From: Aphrophora alni
Lineage: Eukaryota; Arthropoda; Insecta; Hemiptera; Aphrophoridae
NCBI GenBank assembly: GCA_963513935.1
Contig: OY740765.1
Location: 146,695,618-146,759,617, forward strand
DNA length: 64,000 nt
Reading direction: 5' to 3'
Shown here: positions 1 through 11,740 of the stretch, piece by piece
Layout of the letters: each line of letters starts with the position of its first letter
Position numbering within the stretch: position 1 is the stretch's first letter
Notes under the pieces: generated by a model
Databases searched by the model: none
The model's input: the letters and a program-made list of their open reading frames with translations, nothing else
Told to the model about the DNA's origin: nothing
Translations under genes and position numbers: made by a program

Positions 1-777
1 ACAGAACCACTCCAATAACAAACAGCCTGGACTCGAGTCTAGAGACTTGTACTACGTTGACACTTAACAGAACCACTCCAATAACAAACAGTTTGGACTA
101 GAGTCTAGAGACTTGTACTACGTTGACACTTAACAGAACCACTCCAATAACAAACAGTTTGGACTCGAGTCTAGAGACTTGTACTACGTTGACACTTAAC
201 AGAACCACTCCAATAACAAACAGTTTGGACTCGAGTCTAGAGACTTGTACTACGTTGACACTTAACAGAACCACTCCAATAACAAACAGCCTGGACTCGA
301 GTCTAGAGACTTGTACTACGTTGACACTTAACAGAACCACTCCAATAACAAACAGCCTGACTCGAGTCTAGAGACTTGTACTACGTTGACACTTAACAGA
401 ACCACTCCAATAACAAACAGTTTGGACTCGAGTCTAGAGACTTGTACTACGTTGACACTTAACAGAACCACTTCAATAACAAACAGCCTGACTCGAGTCT
501 AGAGACTTGTACTACTTTGACACTTAACAGAACCACTCCAATAACAAACAGCCTGGACTCGAGTCTAGAGACTTGTACTACGTTGACACTTAACAGAACC
601 ACTCCAATAACAAACAGCCTGGACTCGAGTCTAGAGACTTGTACTACGTTGACAGGGTTATACTGTAGTAAATATTACTGCTGTGTTGCAACATTGATCT
701 TTACTATTATAAAAGTCAACACTTAACAGAACCACTCCAATAACAAACAACCTGGACTCGAGTCTAGAGACTTGTAC
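1..777. repeat. 66-bp tandem repeat array (satellite-like), continues left of window
   Basis: Ten contiguous units start at 1, 67, 133, 199, 265, 331, 396, 462, 527 and 593; most are 66 bp and two are 65 bp (one G lost). Each contains the 10-bp palindrome GACTCGAGTC. After 652 a spacer of about 72 bp (GGGTTATACTGTAG...) intervenes, then one more unit at 725-777. Because 66 is 22 codons, both strands show open frames, but the 65-bp units break them, so I do not read this as coding. Units differ at few positions (CCTGG/TTTGG; CTCGAG/CTAGAG), which points to recent homogenisation. Confidence 0.95.
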
Positions 778-1212
778 CAATGACTACATAATTACTATAA
801 GACACGACATGGCCATGTTAAATATTCTACGCTTATTCTTGAGTTGACCAATACCCGCTAGGTCGCTCTGCTAGAGAATCTGAAGTTGATGTGACTGGCG
901 CTAGGTGGCTCTACGGTCAAACAATGTTTCAGGCGGGTAAGAGAAAACGCACTGATGCCACATATGGGACCAGAGATGCGAGGGAAGGTCGAGAATCGCT
1001 TATCTCAGCGCACGAACTGACAACACTGACTATGCTGACGGAAGTAAGTGAGAGAGAGGTCAACAGTTGTACAGTCTCAACCAAGTGGGATGCGTACAGT
1101 CAAGCACCTGCTGCTAGCGCTTTCTGATAGCTGTGTGTCAAACTCAGCACCCGTAAAGCGTAGACTATTTCCCTATCCTATGTCGTGTCTTATAGTATTT
1201 ATGTAGTCATTG
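778..1212. mobile_element. 435-bp TIR element (MITE-like) inserted in the 66-bp array
   Basis: Left terminus 778-810 and right terminus 1180-1212 are 33-bp inverted repeats with one mismatch, beginning CAATGACTACATAA. The element is flanked by a direct repeat CTTGTAC (771-777 and 1213-1219). Removing element plus one copy restores the array unit across the joint (AGAGACTTGTAC/TACGTTGACA), so the insertion is well supported. The interior is less AT-rich than the surroundings and holds a 78-codon open frame (891-1127) that resembles nothing I know. Superfamily is unassigned; 7-bp duplication noted. Confidence 0.9.
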
Positions 1213-1425
1213 CTTGTACTACGTTGACAGGGTTAAGAACGATTGCTACTGTAGTAATAAATATTACTGCTGTGTTGCAACATTGATCTTTACTATTATA
1301 AAAGTCGACACTTAGCAGAACCACTCCAATAACAAACAGCCTGGACTAGAGTCTAGAGACTTGTACTACGTTGACAGGGTTAAGAACGATTGCTACTGTA
1401 GTAATAAATATTAACGGTTGGTTGC
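1213..1425. repeat. Right remainder of the 66-bp array with longer spacer units
   Basis: Continues the array after the insertion: the spacer (GGGTTAAGAACGATTGCTAC...) occurs at about 1229 and again at about 1377, with one 66-bp-type unit at about 1313-1372 between. Together with the spacer at 653-724 this makes a higher-order arrangement of 66-bp unit plus spacer. Confidence 0.85.
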
Positions 1426-2330
1426 TGTGCCAGTGTACTTGACGACTCTTCAGTCGACACTCGACAGAACCCACTTCGCTAAATTAGTAATCCTACCACT
1501 CAAGGACTCTTTCAACCCTGTGCCAGACTTACATTCTTTTTGTCGTACAATGTTAAATAGAAAAACTGAATAGTTTTGCCAGGGTAGAAATTTCATATTG
1601 TTTAATCATTTATATAGTTTATCTTACAAATGAGGCGTTCGATTATTTTAGGATGAATTTTTTTATTGTTAAATAGGATTCAATTATTTAATGTTCAATC
1701 AAATCGTATTTTATTGAAATCATTTTTTTAAAAAGTTCACCCCCCTCCCCCAATAACTACTAAACTAAATTTGTATTTTATTTGCGATTTTGCTCACTGA
1801 TTTAAGTCATTAATCTTTTCATTTCACCCAATATACTACGGTGGAACAGATTTTGAGTCATTAAATTTTTAAAACAGCTTGAAATGATATTTTAGGGAGT
1901 TGGTGGGAAATGTCTTTTATTCTTCACGGGTTAAATTTGAAAAAGTTTGATCAAAACTGTTAGATCTATTTTGAAGGTTGACAGTTCGAAATCTTCAAGA
2001 GTGAATGAAATAAAACTCTAACCTGATAAATCGTTATATAATATCGTCTAGAATCCCCTCCCCCTCCAATGTCGACGCTCGAATGTTTATCATTGTTAAA
2101 AATAAAATTTTTTAAAACCAAATAAACAACCCTTACCTTTCTAAATGATCAAAAACTGAGAACTTAATTACTATTCTCATTTTTTCGGGGAGAGAGGAAT
2201 GTATATTCCGAGTAATAGCTGAAAAAGTTCAAAAAGGCGGGTAAAAGAAAAACCAAAAAGTTGTTTTAAAAAAAGAACGTAGAATACATACCTTACTTCA
2301 TAAAAATAAATAATATTTTCTTTGCTGTAA
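1426..2330. other. AT-rich non-coding stretch, nothing recognised
   Basis: Short homopolymers and C-rich runs (about 1740, 2055) only. No long open frame, structured RNA or repeat partner was seen. Confidence 0.6.
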
Positions 2331-2378
2331 ATATGTAGGGCTGTATTATTATATGTCACGAAAGGTTTGGCCAGGTTG

Positions 2379-2433
<55 letters not shown>

Positions 2434-2655
2434 CACCTGACCAAACCTTCCGTACGTTTATTGAAGTGAATGTCATGAGTATGAAAGATAGCACAGAGTT
2501 AATTTTTTCACGAAAAAACAACTTGTGTAATTATATTATGTAATCATCTTTCCGACACTTTTTTTCGATAATAAAATATTTTTCCAACATTTATTTGACG
2601 AATAAAACCTATAAAAATTGATTTTGAAGTGAGGCTACTCTGCTATATAATTACC
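2331..2655. mobile_element. Left-truncated copy of the 694-bp TIR element found at 11.86 kb
   Basis: Matches 12248-12548 nearly base for base, starting at ATATGTAGGGCTG and ending with the intact terminus CTATATAATTACC. It contains the internal hairpin AAAGGTTTGGCCAGGT / ACCACCTGACCAAACCTT around an (AT)n tract of about 48 bp (2383-2429), against about 20 bp in the other copy. The left half, with its TIR, is missing. Confidence 0.88.
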
Positions 2656-3084
2656 CTAAAATCAAAAGGCGTCATCAAAACTATTTTTCATCTATGTAAT
2701 ACTTCCTATCCAAGTAGAGTATTTTAAAATGACCCGATAATCCGTTTCAATAACAGGAAGTCCCGTCTAAACACAATAGCTTGACTTATACATTATGTAA
2801 AATAAAGTAATAAATAAATAATTTGTAAGTACTGTACAACGAAGGTCATTGGTCCGTTGCCGTGAGGTTGGCGACACTGCAGACGTCCTGTCTTCAACTA
2901 TTCTCACTCTAATGTACTTAGTATAACATTTTTTTAAGGTAATAGATGTTGTGTTTTATTGAAAACATGTTGGAGTTAAGTGATTTGATTCATAACCGAG
3001 TTTCCTCCCATTGATTGTAGGAATTATTTTAATTAGAAGATTAGATCCTTATCGAATTCTTTCATTTTATCAAAAAAAAATTTA
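2656..3084. other. AT-rich spacer
   Basis: No gene or repeat partner recognised apart from ordinary AT-rich sequence. Confidence 0.5.
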
Positions 3085-3550
3085 TTTTTATTTTTCCCTT
3101 GTCGTTTAAAGCGAAAAAAGGAAGAAAAGAATATAAAATAAAGACCCTTAGATCTCGAATACTCTAACGCCAGGATCAAAAAAGAACAAGAGTTGATCAA
3201 GGTTGAGTGAGGTTAGATTAGGTTGGTGAAAGATGAAAGAGAGGGATCTAATCCAAGACTAGATCAGCCAGAATAACTTTCCAAAGTTTAGCTGACTGAT
3301 TGTGAAACATCTACTATTCCAAGAAGAATTATTAAATAATAAGTTTCCATTTACTGTACTTCTCAAATACGAATACAATGCAAAAGAGATGTTCAAGTGT
3401 CACTCATACCTAATTGAATATGACATTACGATAGGTGTCGCCGTCTTTGTTTGACAACTCGGTAATTGTGTACATAACAGGAAAGTACCACTTTTAAGAT
3501 ACGTCAATTTTCCTCTAGGCCCACACTCACCATTTAACACCGGGCTATTT
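3085..3550 (+). repeat. Interspersed repeat family A (copy 1)
   Basis: Shares the block CCCTTGTCGTTTAAAGCGAAAA and downstream GGTAATTGTGTACATAACAGG with 30433-30610. Its middle (ATAAAATAAAGACCC...TCGAATACTCTAA...AACAAGAGTTG) recurs at 16600-16700 and, inverted, at 11085-11165 and 22925-23000. A short related piece lies at 20445-20520. No coding potential; class unknown. Confidence 0.7.
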
Positions 3551-4170
3551 TAAAAAGAGTCTGTTATTATATCTTAATGGTATAATGCATAACAATGTAC
3601 ATACAGTGGTATTATATTATTCCTATAAGCAGGATTGGTGTAGATTTCATGATTTCGAGTTCAGAAGGAAGATCTCAACCAGAAATTGAATTCTACTAAG
3701 AAAAACAATTTCTTCAATTTCAAAATCACCGACTATCAATGTAAGTAAGAAAAAACATGCATGGTTTACTAAAATCACTCAAAATGATTACAAAGAACTG
3801 TTGATGTACTCGTCTAACATGGTGGCACAGGCAAGCTTGGTAGAGCTAGAGGTGAGGGTAATACACAATAGTGGAGGGTTAGACCTACAGTACTGACAAA
3901 AGAACAAAGCATAGAGATGTAGAGAGAGAGGGGGGGAGTTTACCCCTAAATGAACAGTTCTGTTACACAACGCATCCTTTACTTTTAACTTATTATATAC
4001 ATTGTACATTTACTACACAACATTTTTCACGATTAGGCTTATATTTAGCAGAGTTAAATTTATGAATAACTTCGAATATCTACAGTAATTAATGGAATAA
4101 AAATCTAAACAGGAGAATCTCTACAAAAAACATGAAAAAAATCCAACTCTAGATGTTTTTCACTACAATT
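3551..4170. other. Non-coding AT-rich stretch
   Basis: Contains a GA/G-rich run near 3918-3937. Open frames here have no recognisable content. Confidence 0.5.
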
Positions 4171-4780
4171 AATTAACAATAAAATTATTTAAATTTGTTT
4201 TACATACCAGTGAAAAAAAATTGTTTACATAATTTGGCCTAAAATAGTACTTTTAAGGAAAAAAGAAAAAAGTATTTTTCGAGATATAGTCCATGCAAAA
4301 AGTTAAAAAACGGAGAAGGAAGGTCAAATCAAAAAGTTATCAAATTTTGAAAAAAAAAAAATCAAACTATTATTGACAATAAAATTGTTTAAATTTTGTT
4401 TACATAACAGATTGAGGGGGGATGACCCGGAAAAGAGTATTTTCATATATTTTGGCAAAAAATAAAAATAAAAATATTTTTTTCGAATAAATGTTGATAA
4501 AATTTTTCGAGATATAGCTGTTTTTGAAAAAATTAAAAACAGAAGAGGGAAGGAGAAATGAAAAAGTTGTTCACAAATCTGAAAACAAAACACGAAATTA
4601 ACAATAAAATTGTTTAAACATTGTTTACATAATTATCATAGTGAAAAAAAGGACCCGGAAATTTTTAAAAAAATGTAAATTGGCAAAACATTTTTTTCCT
4701 ATATACAACTTAAATTGTTAAAAAATGGGAAGGGAAGGGGAAATTAAAATAAAAAATCTGAAAAAATTAATGAAGTTGTA
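4171..4780. repeat. Degenerate tandem repeat, about 200-225 bp period
   Basis: The block ACAATAAAATTGTTTAAA...TTGTTTACATAA recurs at about 4176, 4372 and 4597, each followed by GACCCGGAAA- or TTTTCGAGATATAG-like segments and a GAAGGGA-type purine run. Units are well diverged. Confidence 0.65.
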
Positions 4781-5730
4781 AAATAAGTCTTAACATGGGT
4801 TCTCCTAAATTTTGATGTATTCAACAAAATTTAACAAACTACTTAAATGATCAAAACATGTTCACATGTACCAAAATTTCTGGCATTTGTAGGGGGGGGG
4901 GGGGGTTAATATTAAAATTAACCAATATCCAATTCTAAAGTACAACGAAATTATTTCCCCATAACGAATGTATTATATTTTTGTCCATGGGCTATATTTG
5001 AACGGATTTTGACAAAAATCAAGTTTCTATTCAGGTCTTACGACAGGTACCCAAAAATTTTGAATTATTAAAAAAATGCGGGGCTGATAAATACAACCAA
5101 AACATGTTCACATACCAAATTCCTAGCATCAAATAAGATTTATTTGAGTCCTAAGGGACTATACAGTTAACAAAATTAAAAATTAAGAGAAGATTTAGAG
5201 AAAATCAATATTTTGTGTTTTGTCTCACAACAGGGTTACCCTGAAGTTCTGAATTATATAAAAAAAATCCGCATCTCACATCGGACGCACCTCCGATGCT
5301 TCTGTTGTGTCTCAAACACCTGTTTTCCTAACCCACAATAAGACGAGATGTTATTTCCAAAAAAAATCATTAGTTATAAAAACCCTTATAAATATAATTA
5401 AAATAAATGCCACGAACAGTTTTATTGTTATTATTATTATTTGTTTTTTAGGTGATATAATGAAGATTGCTTTTTGTGTGTATCCTTTTAACAACTATAT
5501 TTGAGCCAAATTTGATTTTAAAAAGTCAAAATCGATATTGAAAAAAAAAAAAAAGAATTGAAAGTGTGTGTTAGACTAAGTAGGGCTAAATTTTGAGTTA
5601 TAAAACAAAGTAAAACAAAAACTTATCAAATAACACCAACACATGTCCACATGTTCTAAATTTCGGACATTTGGAACAATATATTTTGTTTGGATTCATA
5701 ACACTAGATTTAACCAAATTTTGTTCCAAC
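4781..5730. repeat. Loosely repeated AT-rich segment with a poly(G) run
   Basis: AACATGTTCACAT / AACACATGTCCACATGT followed by CCAAATTTC-like sequence recurs near 4855, 5100 and 5640. A run of about 14 G lies near 4893. No gene recognised. Confidence 0.45.
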
Positions 5731-6205
5731 TCTTGGGACTTTAAACATGATATTAGCGTAAAAAAAAAAAAATTAACCTCTCTTAAAACTTTCTCTATAC
5801 ATTAGTATTTTTGAAAAAAATAAAATTGTGGTTGTCAATGTCTAGCCTTAAAAACATGCAACAAGTAAACCTCATTTAGGTAGAAAACATTAAAGTAAAT
5901 GTTTTTAGAAACACTAGTACACGATGTTATCGTTTAATCTAATCAATTGTAAATTAAGCAATTATCTCCAAATTCAATTATAAAATGTTTTCCTCTTTAT
6001 AAAGTTTACCACAACATAAGTAATTGTTCTATTAGAACGCGAAATTATGTTTATTTTACAGAAAGAAAAATAACAGAATAATTCTGATAAAACACTAATT
6101 ATTATTCGGTGCAGCAGTACAATGAATGTATTATCAGTACAGGTTGTTCCAAAAATAAGGAGTCGGAGTTTCTCGGTCATGATCCCAACATGGGTTAAAT
6201 GTCTC
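5731..6205. other. AT-rich spacer
   Basis: Nothing recognised; the minus-strand open frame here is not convincing. Confidence 0.4.
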
Positions 6206-6540
6206 TCTTCCACCGTGCGACCAGTGGTCTGAGTATCGCATCTCCAATAACAAGGATTAGAAGAGTTTGGCAGGTCTAGGGGCAGGACATTTCTCTGCTA
6301 AAAGAGATTTCTAAGGTAGTTCATAATAGGTTAGGTTCAAAATTAACATGTTTTAGTCACCTTACTTTAGTTTCTAAAATTTACTCGAAGATTTTAAAAA
6401 AACATTAATTCAAAGTTTAATACAGATATTGTTTTTATGCTTTTTCCGAAAAGATTAATTGGAACATGTTTTATCGTGTATTAATACTACCATATATCTA
6501 AGAATGTTGGCCTATGTACGTAATAAACATTTCAAAATGG
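6206..6540 (+). repeat. Interspersed repeat family B (copy 1)
   Basis: 6206-6300 matches the reverse complement of 20690-20790 (shared GCATCTCCA and GGTCTAGGGG segments). 6460-6530 matches 20550-20635 in direct orientation (GGAACATGTTT...GTATTAATACTACCA). The two halves are therefore in different relative orientation in the two copies, as expected after an internal inversion or for a foldback element. Confidence 0.65.
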
Positions 6541-7354
6541 CAGCCCAAAATATTTTTGTTTTTCTACATTTTTGACCAAGCCGATCATGAGGTAAAATAA
6601 AACAATGGAATAAAAAAATCAGCAAAATCGAAAGAAAAATAACATCATTTCCGAAAAGAAAAGGATGAAACCAAAGGATGAAGGAGTTCTGGCGGAAGAA
6701 AAAAATAGAGGTTATATTAACGCAGGTAATAGTAGACAGAAACGAATAAAAAATAAGAATATAAGAGCATTGAAACTATATAGTAGTGTACATTACCACT
6801 TCTTAGAAGTTCATTTGTAATGACAAACACAAAATTTTAAAACTTAATACTGATATTTCAAAATATCATTTTGAAATGTAAAAAGATAATGAGAAAGGGT
6901 TTTATTGAAAATATTTTTTAAATAAAGGAGTCACATGACCCGTTTTTTTCCAAAACGTTTCAATAAAATTCATCAACAACAATATATAGCTAATTGTTTA
7001 AAGGGCGTATCTGTAATCTTTGAGGTTATGTTGGAATTTTACTTGTAGAATAATAAAACTTTTAACTTGATTCAAATAGGAACGATTAACAAGTTTGTTT
7101 TTATGATTTAATAAACACCCTGTACATAGGCACGAAGTTTCGTCACATCCTGTAGATAAACATTTTTCCAAAGCTTGGTCGCTTGAATTTAATCTTAAGT
7201 ACAATAATTAAGAGTAATTACTTTGGGAAGATAAGAACCATAACACGTTATAATTGAAGTTTTTATTAATAACATTTCTACAATTACTTGGATTTTTATG
7301 ATTAGGCCTACTAATTAAAAAATTTATGCTTTTCAAAAAATTTAAAGTTTACTG
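6541..7354. other. AT-rich spacer
   Basis: No gene or clear repeat partner seen. Confidence 0.4.
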
Positions 7355-7483
7355 TTTTAAATTATCTTTATCTATCAATAATCTATTTTGAAGACAATTT
7401 TGGCTCAAACTTTCTGGATTAAATTATGGTTCAAAAATGTAGTTTATCATAAAATACACAAATTACATATCAGAAAATAGATT

Positions 7484-7524
<41 letters not shown>

Positions 7525-10160
7525 CAAGAGATTGAAAAGCCAAACACTAAAGAATATTAAATTTTGTACAAAATGTAAATTTAATTTTTTTTAATAACTC
7601 ACAACTAGTTTAATTTTTTTTGAAATAACTAAACAAAATTCTCTTGAATTTAGATACAGTAAATTTAAAGTATAGAGTTCACAGTTATATTAATTTCTAC
7701 AAGTCATGTAGATGTGACTAACATTTTTTTGTAAGGGTAGGGATTGATGTAAAGTTAATACTAATATTTACTGTTTAAAGACAACTACTTTGAATATAAA
7801 ACACTCTGATATTTATATATACATATTACATATCACAAAATATATTCTGATATATAGTATATCCAATAAGAGATTGGATTCAACAAAGAGAACAAATAAA
7901 TAGAAAAAAATATTACAAACTGGAAGAGAATTAAATTTTTGGGATGAGATATGATAAAATACACTTTCAAATACAGTTCACCAAATAAAAGTTACATTTG
8001 AGGGGAAAACCAAAAAAACGTCAATTTTGTATCAACTTTTGGGTGAAAAATGTAATATCTTTCAAAATTTAAAATGTTAAAACTAATACCAATTACTCTA
8101 TTTTCAAAGCTCTTGGAAAATAAATAATTGGATTCAACAGAAACATTATAAAAAATAAATAAATAAATAAATAAAAGTAGTTTCGTACCATAAAATAAAA
8201 GAAAAAAAAATGTGTATATTAGTAAAATTACGTTTATAAATAATCTGTATTATTGGAATATAAAATACTCCAATAATGCATACACAATATTACACATAGA
8301 CACAAGAAAAAAAATCAAAAATATTACAAACTGGAAAAAGAATTAAATATTTCGACAGAGCTGTTCGAGTTTTAAATATGTTGGTCAATTCAAAAAAAAA
8401 TATTAAAGACAATTACAAATTCCAGGCGAAGTATACTTAAGTATGTTTCGAAATACACTTCACTAAAAAAAGTTTTGTGTTAACTTTTGGGGAATAAAAT
8501 GTATTTTTTTTTTTCAAACAGACTTTCTTATTTACAGATAACGAGTATATTATTATTATTATTATTTATTATTTATTTTTTTTAATGTAGTCTCTTACTA
8601 TGAAGTACACATATTACATATCAGAAAATATAAATTTCAACATCACTGGATTGTTGGACCACCATTTGAATTTACTGAATTATCTAAATGTAATAAAAGA
8701 GAATATAAATGGTTAACAAAAAATCACCATGGGTACAGTGGAATGATGGAACAATAAGTTATAACTCGTGCATAGAAGGGTTTTAAAGTTATCAGTAACA
8801 GTTTTAAAACTACTCACATAAAAGGTAGGAAAAAATTGTGATTTTATTTTTAAAATATTTAAGAAAGAGACTATAGATTTGGAGGAATTAGAATGCCCAT
8901 CACTTAGAGATTTGAATTCAAATATATCAGCCCCTTCGTGTTTTTATCACAGTACTCATAAAAAAAATATTATGCACTTAGTAACATTGAATTGTTATTA
9001 GTTGGTATCAACAAAGAATGATTGAAGAAAGTACCACATTTTCAAATTGACTCGCACCTTTTACACGCTACCAAAATGTTAAATTTGGGAAAAAATAACT
9101 TGTCAAATGTTTGAAAAATTGACTTTTGAGAGTATTTATATTGTTTATTTATTAGTATATAATTTGATAAAACGAAATTCTAAAATTGTTACAATATACT
9201 TGCTCACACTTGAAATAATTTGTGCTTTTGAACTATTAATGCTTATTTCAAAAGTTTATAACTGTACATATATTTTACTCTTATAACCTTTCTGTTGAAT
9301 CCAATTATTTATTTTCCAACAGTTTGGAAAAAAAGAGTAATTGCTACCAGCTTTTTAACATTTGACATTTTGAAAGAAATTACATTTTTCACCCAAAAGT
9401 TGACAAAACATTTACGGTTTTTTGGTTTTATTCCTCAAATGTAACTTTTTTTGGTAAACTGTAATTCAAAGTGTATTTATTCATATCTCACCTCAAAAAT
9501 TTAATTCTTTTCCAGTTTGTAATACTTTTGATTTTTCTTGATCTCTCTTTGTTGAATCCAATAATTTTGTTCAGTTATTTCAAAAGTTTAAACTAGTAGT
9601 GTTGATTTAAAAAAATTACATTTTGTCTCGAAATTTTGCATTTTTTAGTACTGTACTTGGCTTTTTTCGTTTCCTATTGTATATATAAATAAATTTTCGG
9701 ATATGAGATATGTGTATTTTAAGGTGAGAAACTAAATTTGAACCAATTTAATATATGTGTAAATAAGAAAGTCTATTTGAAAGAAATTACATTTTTTTTC
9801 CACAAAAGTTGACACAAAACATTTTTAGTGACGTGTATTTCAAAAATGTAATTCTTTTACACTTTGTAATATTTTTTAAAAATTTTTTCCTGTTCCCTTT
9901 GTTCAATCCAATTTCTAATTAGACATATATCTGAATATATTTTCTGATATGTATTGTGTGTATTCTATTGTAAGAAACTACATTAGTTTTAAACGACATT
10001 TAATCAAGATTTCTGAACCAAAATTACTTCAGAAAGTTTGAGCCAAAATTGTCTTCAAAATAGATGATATAAAACTAGTTATAATGACCAATTATTCTTA
10101 TTCCTTAAGTCGTATAAAATGCTAAGCTAGATACTTTAATATAAAACTCTTTTCTGTAAT
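7355..10160. repeat. Large nested inverted-repeat (foldback) cluster
   Basis: Nested inverted pairs: 7355-7470 with 9955-10080 (CTATTTTGAAGACAATTTTGG... and its complement), 7865-8145 with 9285-9560 (GATTGGATTCAACA..., CAAACTGG..., TTGGAAAATAAATAATTGG), and 8440-8540 with 9755-9850. The arms are diverged but collinear, so the region is a 2.8-kb imperfect palindrome. It also contains (AT)n at 7487-7523, (AAAT)n at 8155-8175 and (TTA)n near 8550. No coding capacity was seen. It is probably an accumulation of foldback elements of one family. Confidence 0.75.
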
Positions 10161-10824
10161 GTATATTGAATGTAATAATTCTTAGGAACTCGAAAAACAA
10201 GTAGTTGGAATAAGGATGTATTAACTTATTTCAAGAAAAGATTGAATATAAAGATTTACGTGTATGTTCCTACATGTAACAAAAATACTCTTTAACACTT
10301 ACTAAATGTGTTTGTCCTAGTTGATCGGATGAAATGATTCTAGATAAATGAAATGTACAACTTGTAATGTCATTAGTAAACAGATTTTGCTGTACCGTTA
10401 AGGATTTATCTAAATATATGGTGAATATTGTTTCTCTGTTCTCCTTCGATTGAAAACTAGTTGTTAACTGTTAGACAATTACTGTATGTGAAAATATAGA
10501 TATCATCATTACTAAATGTATTGTTATTTGCAGAACTTTCGAAATGAACTGTCTAAATCAACCCTAGTTAATGGAAATAAGTTAAATCCATCACTAAATT
10601 TCCTTTATAATAAATACGTCTGCGAACAAGTGTTGTGTTGTGATTTTAATATTGATTTAAGTGTTAATTTCAGTTAACAAGTGTAAGTACTCAAGTTAAA
10701 CATTTATGCCATGAAATAAAAAAAAAAAAAAACTGTTTATATATGAGTAAAATTACGATCATAAATAATGTTTATTATTTGAATATAAAACACTTTGATA
10801 ATACATATACAGTATTACGCATGT
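10161..10824. other. AT-rich spacer between repeat copies
   Basis: Nothing recognised. Confidence 0.4.
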
Positions 10825-11070
10825 GGATTTTATGGTAAGAAACTACATTAGTTTTAACCAACATTTGGTCACAATTTTGGAACCAAAATTTAACCCTGTA
10901 ATCTCGGGATACCCACCAAAATTTAATCCGGAAAATTTTGAGCCTAAACTGTCTTTAAAATAGATGATATAAAACTATTTACATTTACAAATTATTATTA
11001 TTCCTTAAGCTGTATAAAATGCTAAGCTAGATACTTTGTTATGAAACTCTTTTTTGTAATATTGTATTTT
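10825..11070. repeat. Direct copy of the outer arm of the foldback cluster
   Basis: Matches 9965-10160 in direct orientation: TAAGAAACTACATTAGTTTTA at the start and CGTATAAAATGCTAAGCTAGAT-like sequence at the end. It carries a 30-40-bp insertion near 10900. Confidence 0.75.
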
Positions 11071-11740
11071 GAAAGGAGTGTTTGGGTAAGTACTATGATA
11101 GGCCCACTAAATCTTGCTCTCTTTTAACCCCGACGTTATTAGAGTATGGCCGAGAATTTTTTTGTCTTTAAATAACAGTAATTAAAAACACATGGAAACA
11201 ACAGAACAGATACTTTTGAAGTGTGAATTATTGGTGAGACTACAGATGTTCAACCCGTCTGGAGCTCCAATAGAGAAGACAACCTAGCGAAACAGGTTCT
11301 AAGACTCACAAAGGACATGGAATTTAAAACTGGATCGGCTAGAATTACGGAAATTAAACACAAAAGTCTTTTATGCTGAGATGTAAATGTCATAAACTAG
11401 GTTCCAGCATTTGAAGCTATTATGAGAATAATAAAACAGGATACAGTTTATAAAATAATAATTATTATTATTATAATGAACTGACAGACGTAATTCACAT
11501 TGTGAGCGGATTTCTCATGAAATTTCAAAAACATTATCGTTAATAGCTGGAGATAGAAGACATATATTAAAAAAAGAACCAAATAATAGGGATGAATTAA
11601 ACGTTGGGAAATTAAGTTTAACTACGTGTTACACCATTATAAAAAAATATTGATTAAAATTCAAGATGGCGAGCAATTTAAAACTTAACAAGAGGGATTA
11701 GTTTGATTGGCTCCAATATCAATAATACGAAATTATAGCT
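11071..11740. other. Spacer with a fragment of repeat family A
   Basis: 11085-11165 is a diverged inverted family A fragment. The rest (11170-11740) shows no recognisable gene. Confidence 0.4.

Noticed and set aside
891..1127. 78-codon open frame inside the array insertion
   Set aside because: No transposase motif, too short, and probably chance in a less AT-rich interior.
2177..2521. 114-codon minus-strand open frame
   Set aside because: Runs through the (AT)n tract (Ile-Tyr repeats) of a truncated transposon; no domain.
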